Program-made: the position numbers and the translations under genes
Part shown: piece by piece, positions 1 to 9,680 of the stretch
Position numbering within the stretch: the stretch's first letter is position 1
Layout of the letters: each line of letters starts with the position of its first letter
Source of the DNA: Allium sativum
Lineage: Eukaryota > Streptophyta > Magnoliopsida > Asparagales > Amaryllidaceae
Direction of reading: 5' to 3'
Assembly: GCA_030737875.1 (NCBI GenBank)
Contig: JASFAX010000020.1
Location: 28,720,688-28,784,687 of the forward strand
Length of the DNA stretch: 64,000 nucleotides
The notes under the pieces: generated by a model
What the model saw: only the letters and a program-made list of their open reading frames with translations
What the model was told of the DNA's origin: nothing
The model's database searches: none

Positions 1-594
1 CCCCAAATTGGATTAATATCCCTATTCAAATTTTTCAATAAATTCCAAATTTATTTATGACCATAATTATCTCTTAAAATATGTCCATAAATACCAATTA
101 TGCCAATTAATGTGATTAGGGTTAGGGGTTTAGGAGTGTTTTTATAGAAGTTTAATTTAATAAGAGCCATCGGATTAACCTGGGGATAACCAGAACCATT
201 TGGACCACTCAGATGCCACATCAGCCCTTAGGGCGAATCGGGCCACGGGTTAACAGCCAAACACCTTGGATCGACCCCTAGTCGACCCAGCGTGGCTCGA
301 TTCGACTCCAAAAATGGTGCGGTTTGGCTATTCACCCTCCCTATTCGCTGTTTTGATCTTTTTGTTTGAATATTTTATATATATATATATATATTTTTCT
401 CTCACATGCATACAAACTTCAAGGCATAATAACTTCTTCATAAGTTATCCTTTTTATGCAAACCAAATGTCTATCTTGACCCAAAATTTTGAGATGAACA
501 TAATAGCGCAACCCATTTCACTTAATTCTTCTCCAAAAAATTAAGTATACTTTAATTTATGAATTTTTATGTTATAAAATTGTGAGGTGTTACA
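1..594 (-). mobile_element. Partial chromovirus-type LTR, reverse orientation
   Basis: The stretch ends with GGTGTTACA at 586-594, the reverse complement of the TGTAACACC start found on the other chromovirus-type LTRs here. Its last 450 bases match 27170-27610, the corresponding end of the solo LTR at 24720-27610, including shared blocks around 250-345 and 520-594. It is therefore the 5' part of a reverse-oriented LTR that continues left of the window. It is inserted in the RNase H part of element D; AGTTT at 595-599 is the expected right copy of the 5-bp target duplication, whose partner is outside the window. Solo LTR or full element cannot be decided. Confidence 0.8.
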
Positions 595-1996
595 AGTTTC
601 TAGGTAGTTTAGGGCATTACAACATAATGCATATTCCATGAACTGAAAATCAGAAAGCTGATCAGTTGGCAAAACTAGCAAGTTCTGATAATCCCAAAGA
701 AACTGAAGTATTCCGATAGAGGTTTCGGAATCACCGAGTTTCGACCTGATGGAGGTGGAACTTGCCTTGGAATTTGATCCAGAGAGAGAATCATGGACGA
801 CACCGATCAAGAATTTTCTCAAGAATGGAACCCTCCTGTCGAAGAAAAGCGAAAGACGAGCTGTATGACGTAAGGCTGCAAGATACGTTTTGCAGGCCAA
901 CGTCCTTTATCTCCAAGTGTTTTCGATGCCCCTACTACGGTGTATCGCACATGACGACATCAAACGTGTACTGCAAGAAGTACATGAAGGTGAGTGTGGG
1001 GACCACACCGGGGGCCAAACCCTAGCAAAGAAAGCACTACAGTATGGATATTTTCGCCCTACCGTGAATAAAGGCGCGGCTCATTATTCACGACGCTGTG
1101 ACAGATGTGAAAGATTCGCCAAAATTTCTAGAGCACTTCCGACTCAGCTCAAGTCAATGGTAATCCCATTGCGGGGAATTAGCATTGTTGGAGTGTTACC
1201 TATTGCCAAAGGGGGAGCAAAGTACGAGATAATCACCGTGGACTATTTCTCGAAATGGGTGGAAGCTGAACCTTTAACAACGATCACGACAAGAAAGGAG
1301 ATTAGTTTGGTGGCCAGAAACATTATCTGTCGATTTGGGATACCGAAGACCATCATAACTGATAATGGGACATAGTTCGACAGCATCGAAATCAGAATCC
1401 TCTGCCAGAAGTACAAGATTGATAAACGATACACCGCTGTAGCTCACCCGCAGTAAAATGGTCAAGTTAAAGACATGGTCATTAAATCTATTCTCAAGAA
1501 GCGGTTGGAGAGGGACAAAGCCAAGTGGGTGGATGAGTTGCCACTAGCTTTGTGGGCCTACAGGACACCCTTTAAGACGGCCACTGGCCATACTCCCTTT
1601 TCACTTCCCTTCGAGTCAGAAGCAGTAATCACGGAAGAACTAGAGGACCCTTCTCATCAAGTCGCATACTATGACCCGATGACGAATAGAACACTCCTCC
1701 TAGAGTCCCTCGATATGGTTGAAGAAAAAAGAGACGAAGCAGACTTGCATTCCTCAAGACATCGATATCAAGTAGCACGTTATTATGATTGAAAAATTCG
1801 CTTCAAAACCTTTGAACCTGGAGACTTAGTATGGAAATGAGTCTTCCCGCCTTCAACCCAATTGGGTCTAAAATGGGAAGGGCCGTACACCATCCAACGG
1901 AAGCTTGATACACGAGCATTCAAGCTAACGACCGTGGATGGTGAAGAGATTCCCAAAGCTCGGAATGCTCTTCACTTGCGACGATACCTGAGCTAA
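595..1996 (+). pseudogene. Element D pol remnant: end of RNase H, integrase
   Basis: This is the C-terminal part of a Tat-lineage gag-pol polyprotein. It starts inside the archaeal-type RNase H (tail motif ENQKADQLAKLASS near 640-695), then frame-slips through the linker (700-890). The integrase at about 890-1996 has the HHCC zinc finger (HEGECGDHTGGQ, then CDRC), the DYFSKWVEAEP segment, TDNGT near 1360-1375, and the C-terminal domain ending YLS-stop at 1994-1996. Breaks: the first catalytic Asp is Ser (1181-1183), Q to TAG at about 1374, a TAA after the HPQ motif near 1456, and further stops near 1791 and 1840. It aligns throughout with the element C integrase. It is non-functional; the upstream portion is cut off by the LTR ending at 594. 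Confidence 0.9.
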
Positions 1997-2810
1997 ATAT
2001 GAAATGTCTTCCTTCTTGTTTTTATAAGCTATTTTAAAAGGCACGACTTGCCTTAAAAAGTTTTTTTATGTTAACAAAGAATTATGAAGTGGATGTAGGC
2101 TACGACTTAGCCGAACCACTATAAAAATATCGTGTGCCATTTACTTTCCTGCATTATTAAAATCTTTAGCCATTATCCTGTCATGACAATGAAACACAAA
2201 ACATTAAATTAAATTTGAAAAATTGGAGAAAACCTATGTGCAGGAGCAAACAAAATGACCGCTTGCATGATAAGATGCAAAGAATGGGAAGATGACATTC
2301 TTAACTCTTACTTTCATGAAACGAGAGAGAGTATAAAGGACGCGAAGACGACGTCCCTTGAGGCGTGAAGGTGCACCCCGATAAGTGACCGCCTTAGTAA
2401 TACTCTAACCTAGTTATAAGACATGAGAGTATAAAGATGCTAAAAAGAATAAGCATCAATGACAAAAAGAATATGGCCCCATCAGAGAATCAGGGGTAGC
2501 TGAATTTTGAAGTTAATTAATCTTGAATAAGTCTTAATCAGTTATCCATGATTGATTGGGGGCATATATATGTGCACATGTTCCTCTTAATAATGACTTT
2601 ATTATATAACTATGATATGCCATGCTGTTCATTTGCATTTTTACTTAAATGTTAAATTTACAAATATCAGACATTGCAGGGAACAAACTACTTTATTCAC
2701 AAACACGTGAGTTTATACAGGAAGGCTAAGCAAAAGATGCGAGGGCCGCACTCACTACAATAATAGAGGACCAGTGGAATGTCAAAATAAAAAAACATAG
2801 CGCATTGTCA
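1997..2810. other. Element D spacer between convergent pol and antisense gene
   Basis: Non-coding interval of about 0.8 kb between the pol stop and the antisense-gene stop. The same interval occurs in C (22780-23589) and E (60762-61533), and several blocks match across the copies: an inverted GGCACGACTTGCC-type arm, a GTGG...CCAC hairpin followed by TATAAAAATATC, and a segment with GGGGGCATA near 2560. No reading frame is conserved. It must hold the 3' ends of both convergent transcripts. Confidence 0.7.
2089..2119. promoter_or_regulatory. Conserved hairpin after pol (element D)
   Basis: Inverted repeat GTGGATGTAGGCT / AGCCGAACCAC with a short ACGACTT loop, followed directly by TATAAAAATATC. 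The same motif sits at the same place in C (22872-22902) and E (61437-61467), and a variant sits in every Tat LTR in the window. It could form a stem in RNA of either strand. A role in 3' end formation is inference. Confidence 0.55.
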
Positions 2811-3663
2811 CTAGGGCTTTGGACTAGACTTGGACTTCTTGGCGGCCTTAAGAGCATTTCTAGCTTCTTTTTCAGCATCAGACATGAGACGCTTTGGTTT
2901 CTTCTTCTCTGTAATTGAGTTACCAGAATCGGTATACTTCTTCCCAGGAGTCGGAGCACTAGAATCAAGAGAAGTTTTATAGCAAGCTCTTCTGTAATTG
3001 ACATAGTTGAAAGCATAACAACTAACCTTGATCCAGCATCCACCACTGCAAGGGGCTTAAGGCTTTAGGGGTCTAATTACTCGACTTTCAGCTGCATGCG
3101 CTTGTCTTGTTCAACTTTCATTTCAGCCAAAGTCATGTCATCAGCATTTTTTGAATCCCCAGTTATAGCAACATCAGGATCTTCTTCATGCCCCTCATTA
3201 CCATCATCATCATTCAAACCATCCATCATTTCATCATCATGGGAAATGTCGGCCTTTGGCAGTTCAGCTTCCCCTCCGGATTCAATGATGGTAGCCTTAT
3301 CCTGTCCTCCCTGAGCCTTTTCCGCGGATTTTCCCCCAATGGTGGTTTCCCGAGACTCGTCAATCTTTTCGGCTGGTTCAACACCTACAGAATGAGAAGT
3401 AACAGTTATCAACTTAGGAGAAAATAAAGAATCCTCGATCGATTGCCCAATGATGTGATGAAATGTGGAAACTGCCTTGATGAATTGGGGGTGAAAAGGT
3501 GGAAATACTTTCTGATGATTTCTCAATTGTGGCAATTACCGTCTCTGATGCTAATTCAGGTATAGAAGATAAAAAAGGTGCTCTAGGAATTCCTGGATTC
3601 TCGGGATCATATCCCTCGACTCCAGTAGCTTCAGCGGTAGCAGAAGAAGAACCAACCTCAAGG
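2811..3663 (-). pseudogene. Element D antisense gene, 3' part of last exon
   Basis: Reverse-strand coding remnant ending at the stop 2811-2813 (C-terminus rich in K and S, e.g. KAAKKSKSSPKP). Upstream it encodes an acidic stretch (DEEDPDVAITGDSKNADD region) and a segment like EGYDPENPGIPRAPFLS, all collinear with element E 59949-60761. It stops abruptly at 3664, where element C is inserted; the missing 5' part resumes at 32482. Frames change near 3050 and 3440, so it is broken. Its product belongs to the extra protein of these Tat elements and its function is unknown. See the E copy for domain order. Confidence 0.85.
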
Positions 3664-3668
3664 ATATT
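3664..3668. repeat. Target-site duplication ATATT of element C, left copy
   Basis: ATATT immediately before the TG of element C; the right copy is at 32477-32481, immediately after its terminal CA. Joining D's antisense gene across these sites makes the two D halves collinear with the uninterrupted E copy. Confidence 0.85.
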
Positions 3669-3694
3669 TGTTAGAGCCAATTTTTGGTCTAGCA
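3669..3694 (+). repeat. Element C 5' LTR, collapsed to 26 bp
   Basis: TGTTAGAGCC at the start and TCTAGCA at the end match the last 26 bases of the 3' LTR (32451-32476) with two differences. The rest of the roughly 830-bp LTR is missing, although the target duplication and terminal TG are intact. The LTR begins TGTTAG (see 31645) and has a second TGTTAG 26 bases before its end, so a deletion between these two hexamers explains the remnant exactly. Confidence 0.8.
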
Positions 3695-3790
3695 TTTTGG
3701 TGCTTGCAATGAGAAACTTTCGAATTCTCAGCTTTTTCGGGATTACCATTCTATTATTTAGACCTTCAAGTTCAAAGAAGTAATCCCTTC
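3695..3790 (+). other. Element C primer-binding region and leader
   Basis: Directly follows the LTR CA. TTTTGGTGCTTGCAATGAG at 3695-3713 sits at the primer-binding position and looks like a decayed TTTGGCGC-type site as seen in F. The leader runs to the insertion of B at 3791 and resumes at 16593, reaching the gag start at 16644. Confidence 0.55.
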
Positions 3791-4115
3791 TGTTATCCAC
3801 TAAAATCGACATGTATAATTGATGGGTTATTGACAAATTTATAGGGGTCGGTTCTATAACATTTAAGAAGGGGTCAGTTCTGTAACATTTACGGAGGGGT
3901 TGGTCTCATAAGAGCTCCTAGTCGGTCTGAATCCTTCAGACCATTTTGCAAGAAGGGTCAGTCATAATGGACAATATATCTGGTCGTCCTTTTCCTCACA
4001 AGGCTCCTGGTTGCTTTTTCTTCCAAGAAAAGTGATCGGTTCCTTTCTTGCTATCACCTCGTTGGTCCGCCATTCATGGAGTGCTAATCGTTCTGCTCTG
4101 GATCAAAGCCTTCGG

Positions 4116-4262
4116 GTCGCTCCAACCTATCATAGCTGGTCGATCTTATCTCCATGCTAGCCAGGTCGCTCCAACCTATCATAGCTGGTCGATCTTATCT
4201 CCATGCTAGCCTTGTCGCTCAAACCTACCATAGCTGGTCGATCTCACCTCCATTCTAGCCTG
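4116..4262 (+). repeat. Three 49-bp tandem repeats in the LTR U3 region
   Basis: Units begin GTCGCTCCAACC at 4116 and 4165 and GTCGCTCAAACC at 4214, with a fourth partial unit from 4263. Each contains TAGCTGGTCGATC and CATGCTAGCC-like blocks. The 3' LTR has the same three units near 15630-15780. Position upstream of the TATA box suggests enhancer-like repeats (inference). Confidence 0.8.
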
Positions 4263-4494
4263 GTCGCCCCAACCTGCTTCGAAGCCTCAGGGTCGGTCCG
4301 CCCTACGTCAAAGACCCCTGGTCGGTCTGCTCCGCACCAAAGCCTCCATGTAGTTAAAATAGGTTTTGGATTGATCAAAGCTGATCTGGTTGGTACAAAA
4401 GCATGACAGCTGGTAACAGAAAGCAGTGGCATTTCCGTAAATACTCCAAATACCGACCCATAACCTGAAAGTCATATTTCAGCCATTTCATCAC

Positions 4495-4504
4495 CTATAA
4501 ATAG
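4495..4504 (+). promoter_or_regulatory. Element B LTR TATA box
   Basis: CTATAAATAG about 570 bp before the LTR end; repeated at 16011-16020 in the 3' LTR. Equivalent CTATAAATA-type boxes occur in the LTRs of C (32140-32148), D (37181-37190), F (38154-38163) and E (reverse, 55255-55262). It would start the genomic RNA. Confidence 0.6.
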
Positions 4505-5068
4505 GGGATCACTTCCATCATTTTGGGGGGGACTTTTCTGGGAGGTGGACGAAGTGCTGTCAGATCATTCCCTCATTCCTTCCCAATCATATAAACACAA
4601 TTCCTTAGTGAATTCGTAAAAGATCAATGAAGTATGTAACCATGGCTTCTATGAATGGTGTGTGAAAGAGCATAAGATCGTAGATTCATTATAAAAGCTT
4701 GATAATAAAGAGATCTCCTCGCTGTCCGAGACATTTTCTCCACCATATTATGTAATTTGAAGTGAAGAATGCGTGTGAGGGAGAGATTGGTTGAATGTAT
4801 GAGTGATTATACCTTGTAAACAGCTTGTGGATAATAAAATTCTCTCTTCAGAGTGGACGTAGACCCTAATAAGGGTCGAACCACTATAAATTCTTGTCTT
4901 CTTTTTATATTTCGATATTTTCAGATCTTAGATATGGTTTCACACAATTGTAAAGGTATTCTTACACCTTTCCTCTGAAAAGGTGACGTGCCTTCTAAGC
5001 ATCTCGCCTCCGATTAGGTGACGTGTCAAGCAATACTTCGGTTGTTTTGCCAAATTTTTGGTTTAACA

Positions 5069-5090
5069 ATTAGGCGCCCACTGTGCGGCC
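5069..5090 (+). other. Element B primer-binding site
   Basis: ATTAGGCGCCCACTGTGCGG follows the LTR end. It corresponds to the TTTGGCGCCCACCGTGGGGC seen after F's LTR at 38673, a form common after LTRs of Tat/Ogre-type plant elements. Here two or three bases have decayed. Confidence 0.7.
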
Positions 5091-5225
5091 AGATCTACTT
5101 TCCGACATCCAATATATTGAGAAGATCTTGAAATCTTTAAGCCCAGTCTCGAAATAGATCGTTCGAGTCTACGAGTTGGACCTTCTGACGTACACTCCTC
5201 AAAGTTCAATCTAGTTTCTAAAATA

Positions 5226-6853
5226 ATGTCGCCAAAAGAAAATAAGGAAGTAAGGGCTAGAGCATCTAATGAGGGAAATCGAGAGGAAACCCCCGTGGTT
5301 AACCGGTTTGAAGTAGTTGAAACATCGAATGGAGGCGTGAATGTCACAAGAGGTGAGCTTGATCAAGCCGCCGCTGGACTGACACAACAATAGGAGATAG
5401 CTAACAAAGCCATCTTGGCAAGGCTAGATTCACTCTTTGCTCTTCAAGCCGCAATGACAAATGTAGCTTCGCTGGACTGACACAACAATAGGAGATAGCT
5501 AACAAAGCCATCTTGGCAAGGCTAGATTCACTCTTTGCTCTTCAAGCCGCAACGACAAATGTAGCTTCAAAGCCTGTTCATGCAGAAGATGCCTGTTCCT
5601 CCTCTTCTAGTCCGAATCGAGAAAAATCTTTCCAAGAGATCTCTAATCCTGATAAAGGAATACTTGAGAATTCAAAGCTAGCTGATTGGAATCGTAATGC
5701 GGGGTTTACTCCTCGTCAAGGTTCTAATTCTACCAAAGGGGCACTTTCCAATGAAGAAAGGCCAGGACCCCGGAGTCGCAACCGTGATGGTTTGCTTAAG
5801 CAAGCTTCCGGTCGAGACAAAAGAGTCCGCCCCGCAGATAGCCTCCACGAGAAGGATCGTCTCTGGAAAATGGTCCGACAGATTATGAAAGAAAGCAAAT
5901 GTCGAAATGATGATGAGGCTGAATGGGAGTTCGCGCCATCAAATACCCCTCTCACTTAAAGAATCAAAAAGGCAACTTTTCTATGGAAATTCAAGCCACC
6001 TACAATCCAAGCTTAGAATGGGACAGGCGACCCCAATGTGTTTTTGTTTCGATACGGCCAACACATGGATGGGGCCCAAGCAACTGACGAGCTTAAGTGT
6101 TTGGACTTCCCAGTGTACTTGGAAGGGGTAGCATCATTATGGTTCACTAAATTGCCTCTCAGGTCTATTGATAATTTTTTCACAGTAGTAAGATGCTTCC
6201 AAGACCAGTTCCGCCTCCAGACAACGAAAGTTAGAGATATTATGTCCCTCAACGAGTTGGCACAAGCCCCGAGTGAAACGATTAGATCGTTTCTGAATCG
6301 TTTTAATGCTACCGCTGCCAAAGAGGAGACCCATGAGCCATGGCTAATTCTAATGGCTTTAAAGGGAGGCATAGATAAACAATCTGAATTTGGAAGGTGG
6401 ATAAAGAGAAAAAAACCCAATACATTAGACAAATTCTATGACAAAGCTGAGGAATACATGTGTCTTGAAGATGATCCCATTTACTCTATTGGCAATGTCA
6501 AAACTAATGTAGTTCCGGAAAGGAAGGAAGTTTCTACAAAAACCAATCAAGAAAATTTAGGAGGGGAGCAAAAAAGAGGAAACGATAATGATGCTAGGAA
6601 CGACAAGGATTCCAAAAAGCGGCGCGTCTTCAAGACAACAGATCGTACTCCGTTGAGTGATACAACTGAGCACATATACATGGCAACTAAGGAAACAGAG
6701 GATTATCCGAGCCCGAAGCCGATAAAGGTGTCTGAAGAGGCTGCAAATTCAGGAAGGTTCTGTCGATTTCATAATCGACCGAGTCATGACATGAATGAGT
6801 GTCGGCACTTGAGGAATCTGATTGAAGAGTTGATAAGAAAAAACCGTCTTTAG
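5226..6853 (+). pseudogene. Element B gag (capsid/nucleocapsid)
   Basis: Structural protein that packages the genomic RNA. A start at ATG 5226 fits (MSPKENKEVR). An in-frame TAG follows at about 5394, and a 98-bp tandem duplication (5373-5568) shifts the frame. The main body lies at 5513-5959 and, after another shift near 5950-6040, at 6038-6853. The capsid core has the retrotransposon-gag signature LEGVASLWFTKLPLRSID (about 6120-6175), then SETIRSFLNRFN and LILMALKGGI. A basic stretch follows, then a knuckle-like motif CRFHNRPSHDMNECRHL (C-X2-H...H-X4-C, about 6760-6810), typical of Tat gag rather than the CCHC form. The TAG at 6851-6853 stands where a Gln is expected by comparison with F. 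Confidence 0.9.
5373..5568 (+). repeat. 98-bp tandem duplication inside gag
   Basis: Two adjacent copies, 5373-5470 and 5471-5568, start GCTGGACTGACACAACAATA and are almost identical. 98 is not a multiple of three, so the duplication disrupts the gag frame. Confidence 0.9.
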
Positions 6854-6933
6854 GAGTATACGAAGCGTTCATCAGATACTGAGCCTACTCAGGGGCAGCA
6901 AGCTCAGCCAAGTCAAGACGAAGAACACCGTTA

Positions 6934-7650
6934 AACGGTTCTCGACCTATTATAAATACGATTAGTGGTGGACCTCATCCTGCAGGAGATACCTTGGAGG
7001 ACATTGTCATATATACAAATGAACTAAGCAGTGCTTCAAAAGAAGATGGATTCAAAGTTTGTAGCAACTCTCTTCGTTGGAAAATTCCAAAAACATCCTG
7101 GGAAGATGTGGTGTTCCGAGATCGGGATTCTAATGGAATGCTGACTCCAACTATTGATCCAATGGTGATCACTATTGGCTTGGGTCCAGCAATAGTAAAG
7201 AAGGTACTAATTGATAATGGGGCATCTGTAAATGTCCTGTTTTACAATACTTTCTCTAAGATGGGGTTGTCTATGGATAATGTGCGAGCAAGTAAAAATA
7301 AAATACACGGTTTCACTGGTGCACCAACTCAGCCTATTGGTGTGGTCGATCTCCTCGTACAGCTTGGTGAGGGGAAGAAGCAAGTTTCCATGATGCATCC
7401 TTTTGTTATAATAGACTCACTTTCAGGGTATAATGCATTTTTGGGAAGGCCAGCACTATCTACTTTCAGAATAGCTCTTGCTCCATGGTGCCTGATGATG
7501 AAGTTCCCAACTGCAAACAGAGTGGGAGTAATCAAAGGAGATCCTCAAGAGTCAAGAGATTGCTATATGGCAGAATTGATTGAATCTCGGAAGTATGAAA
7601 TCAAGAAGGATGTGGAGTCTCCTCTATGCATCCGTGAAGCCCCCTTATAG
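6934..7650 (+). pseudogene. Element B aspartic protease
   Basis: Polyprotein protease domain. The frame is open from about 6934 (SRPIINTISGG) to TAG 7648-7650. The active-site motif is LIDNGAS (7207-7227), the Tat-type replacement of DTGAS. The flap region is IHGFTGAPTQPIG and the second hydrophobic motif is YNAFLGRPALS. The frame is joined to gag only across a shift near 6900-6930. The terminating TAG is followed by CAATTA and the same frame continues open into RT; see the separate entry. Confidence 0.85.
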
Positions 7651-7656
7651 CAATTA
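7648..7656 (+). promoter_or_regulatory. UAG-CAA-UUA stop between protease and RT (candidate readthrough site)
   Basis: TAG (7648-7650) followed by CAATTA fits the UAG-CAR-YYA context known from tobamovirus readthrough. The frame continues without a shift to RT: 55 codons later comes a second TAG (7813-7815) where C has CAA. Element C has TAG CAA CTT at 19442-19450, the same 15 residues before an EDMDPR/EDIDPR motif. Confidence 0.45.
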
Positions 7657-9246
7657 ATGACCTCCCCCTGTGCTAGAGAATACAACGACATGCAAGAAGA
7701 TATGGATCCGCGGAAAACCAGTGCAGGGGATGAAAGGGCAGCACCAGCTGAAGCTACCATTTCTATACAGGTTAATGATAATGATCCAGATAAGGTGGTG
7801 AAGATAGGCTCTTAGTTGGATCCTTTGCTGCAAAAGGAATTGATTGTTTTTCTAAAGGAAAATTTGGATGTCTTTGCTTGGAACCACTTAGATCTGTGCG
7901 GAATATCTCCGGAGGTGATGGTGCATAAGCTGAATATTGATCCTAGCATACATCCTGAGAAACAGAAAAGACGGATGCAAGGCCCTGAAATATCTGAGGC
8001 TTTGAAAGATGAAGCGGATAGGCTATTGAAGAACAATTTCATTTGCGAATCCACCTATCCTAACTGGGTGTCTAATCCAGTTCTTGTGAAAAAGTCAAAC
8101 GGTAAATGGCGGGTGTGTGTAGATTATTCTGATCTAAACAAAGCGTGCCCGAAAGACAGTTTCCCCCTACCTCGAATTGATCAACTTGTTGATGCAACGA
8201 CGGGGCATGAACTATTGTCTTTCATAGATTCGTACTCAGGCTATAATCAGATCATGATGCACGAGCAGGACCAGGATATTACTAGTGTCATAACTGATCA
8301 TGGGTTGTATTGTTATAAGGTAATGTCGTTTGGTTTGAAAAATGCAGGTGCCACATATGAACGCCTAGTAAATTCAATGTTCAAAGGGCAAATTGGAAAG
8401 ACCATGGAAGTATACGTTGATGATATGTTGGTGAAATCCAAAGAGGCAAAAAGTCATATGGAAGACCTTGACGAGATGTTTCAAATCCTAAGGAAATACG
8501 GCATGAAGCTGAATCCACTCAAATGTTCATTCGGTGTAGCTTCAGGGAAATTTCTTGGCTTCATCGTAAATGCTTGGGGCATTGAAGCAAACCCAGCGCA
8601 GGTGGTTGCCTTGCGGGAAATGCAAGCTCCACGGACTAAAAAGGAACTCCAAAGCTTGAATGGCAATGTAGCAGCTTTAAGATGTTTCATTTCAAAGGCG
8701 ACGGACCGGTGTATTCCCCTCTTTGATGCATTGAAAAAGGAAAGGAAGAGTTTCCAGTTGACTCTTGAGTGCCAGCAAGCATTTGAGGATCTGATCAAGC
8801 ACACGGAATCACCTCTGATGCTGTCAAAACCAAAGGATGGAGAAAGCCTGTTCCTATATCTTGTAGTATCATCCCATGCTCTAAGCGCAACCCTCATCAG
8901 GGAAGAAGATAAAGAATAGTGGCTGGTATATTACATCAGTAAAAGGTTTACTGAGGCGGAGAGGAATTATCCGAAGATAGAAAAGCTTGCATATGCCCTG
9001 CTTGTCGCATCACCGAAGCTCAGGCCTTATTTCCAATCCCATTCTATTAAAGTCCTTACAGATCAACCTTAGAAACAAGTGTTGTTCCATCCAGAAACCT
9101 CGGGGAGACTACAAAAGTGGAATATTGAGCTCAGCCAATATGATATCACTTATCACCCCAGGAAAGAGATAAATGGGCAAGCTCTGGCTGACTTTATTGC
9201 TGAGTTCACTAATAGAGGAGAGGAAATAGAAGAAACCAATGAAATG
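7651..9246 (+). pseudogene. Element B reverse transcriptase and first RNase H
   Basis: Copies the genomic RNA into DNA and degrades the RNA strand. The RT core runs from about 7960 (RRMQGPEISEAL) through SNPVLVKKSNGKWRVCVD, DLNKACPKDSFPLPRID and SFGLKNAGATYERLVN, with the catalytic motif YVDD at 8413-8424 and LKCSFGVASGKFLGFIV. Connection and gypsy-type RNase H follow (ALSATLIREEDKE, then YYISKRFTEAERNY, then GRLQKWNIELSQYDITYHPR). Stops: TAG 7813-7815 (Gln in C), TAG after EEDKE near 8917, and TAG near 9070 in the LTDQP motif. RT itself is open for over 360 codons. Confidence 0.93.
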
Positions 9247-9680
9247 GTCGCCAGATGGAAGCTTTTTGTTGATGGTGCTAAGAATGAGTACTGTGCGGGT
9301 GGCAGGGATAGTGTTTGAAACTCCAGAAAAATGGCAGATATGTTGTGCTCTGCGGTATGAATTCCCTGTTACTAACAACGAGGCCGAGTATGAAGCTTTG
9401 CTTGGAGGATTGAGATTTGCGAAAGAATTAAGCCTCGAAAGTTTATTAATCTTCAGCGATTCACAGTTGATGGTTTCCCAGATCAAAGGTGAATTTTAGA
9501 CCAAGATGGGAAAGCTCTCGACGTATCTACGCAAAGCCAAAGAGTTTCTTGACAATCTGGAGTATTATTCTATTTCCCATATCCCTAGAGGAGGAAATTG
9601 GAAAGCCGATTCTTTATCAAACCTGGCTAGTATCGGAGATCCTCAAATCTTTGATCTAGTTCCTGTTGAAGTTTTATCTA
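9247..9680 (+). pseudogene. Element B second (archaeal-type) RNase H
   Basis: Extra RNase H domain characteristic of Tat elements. The first strand LFVDGAKNE is near 9262-9290 with a frameshift at about 9295. Next come TNNEAEYEALLGGLRFAKEL, SDSQLMVSQIKGEF, TAG at 9497-9499 (CAG expected) and the tail HIPRGGNWKADSLSNLAS. The acidic residues of DG, EYEA and SDS are present. Linker to integrase follows. Confidence 0.85.

Larger units (their letters stand above)
3791..5068 (+). repeat. Element B 5' LTR
   Basis: 1278 bp, starting TGTTATCCACTAAAATC and ending GGTTTAACA. Holds three 49-bp tandem repeats (4116-4262), a TATA box CTATAAATAG (4495-4504), and the GTGGACGTAG...CGAACCAC hairpin (4853-4884) followed by TATAAAT. 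The 3' copy at 12597-16587 is collinear throughout once the solo LTR is removed (1283 bp). Confidence 0.92.

Noticed and set aside
6851..6853. TAG at the end of B gag as a second readthrough signal
   Set aside because: Followed by GAGTAT, not a leaky context; F stops one codon later with TAA, so the position is not shared.
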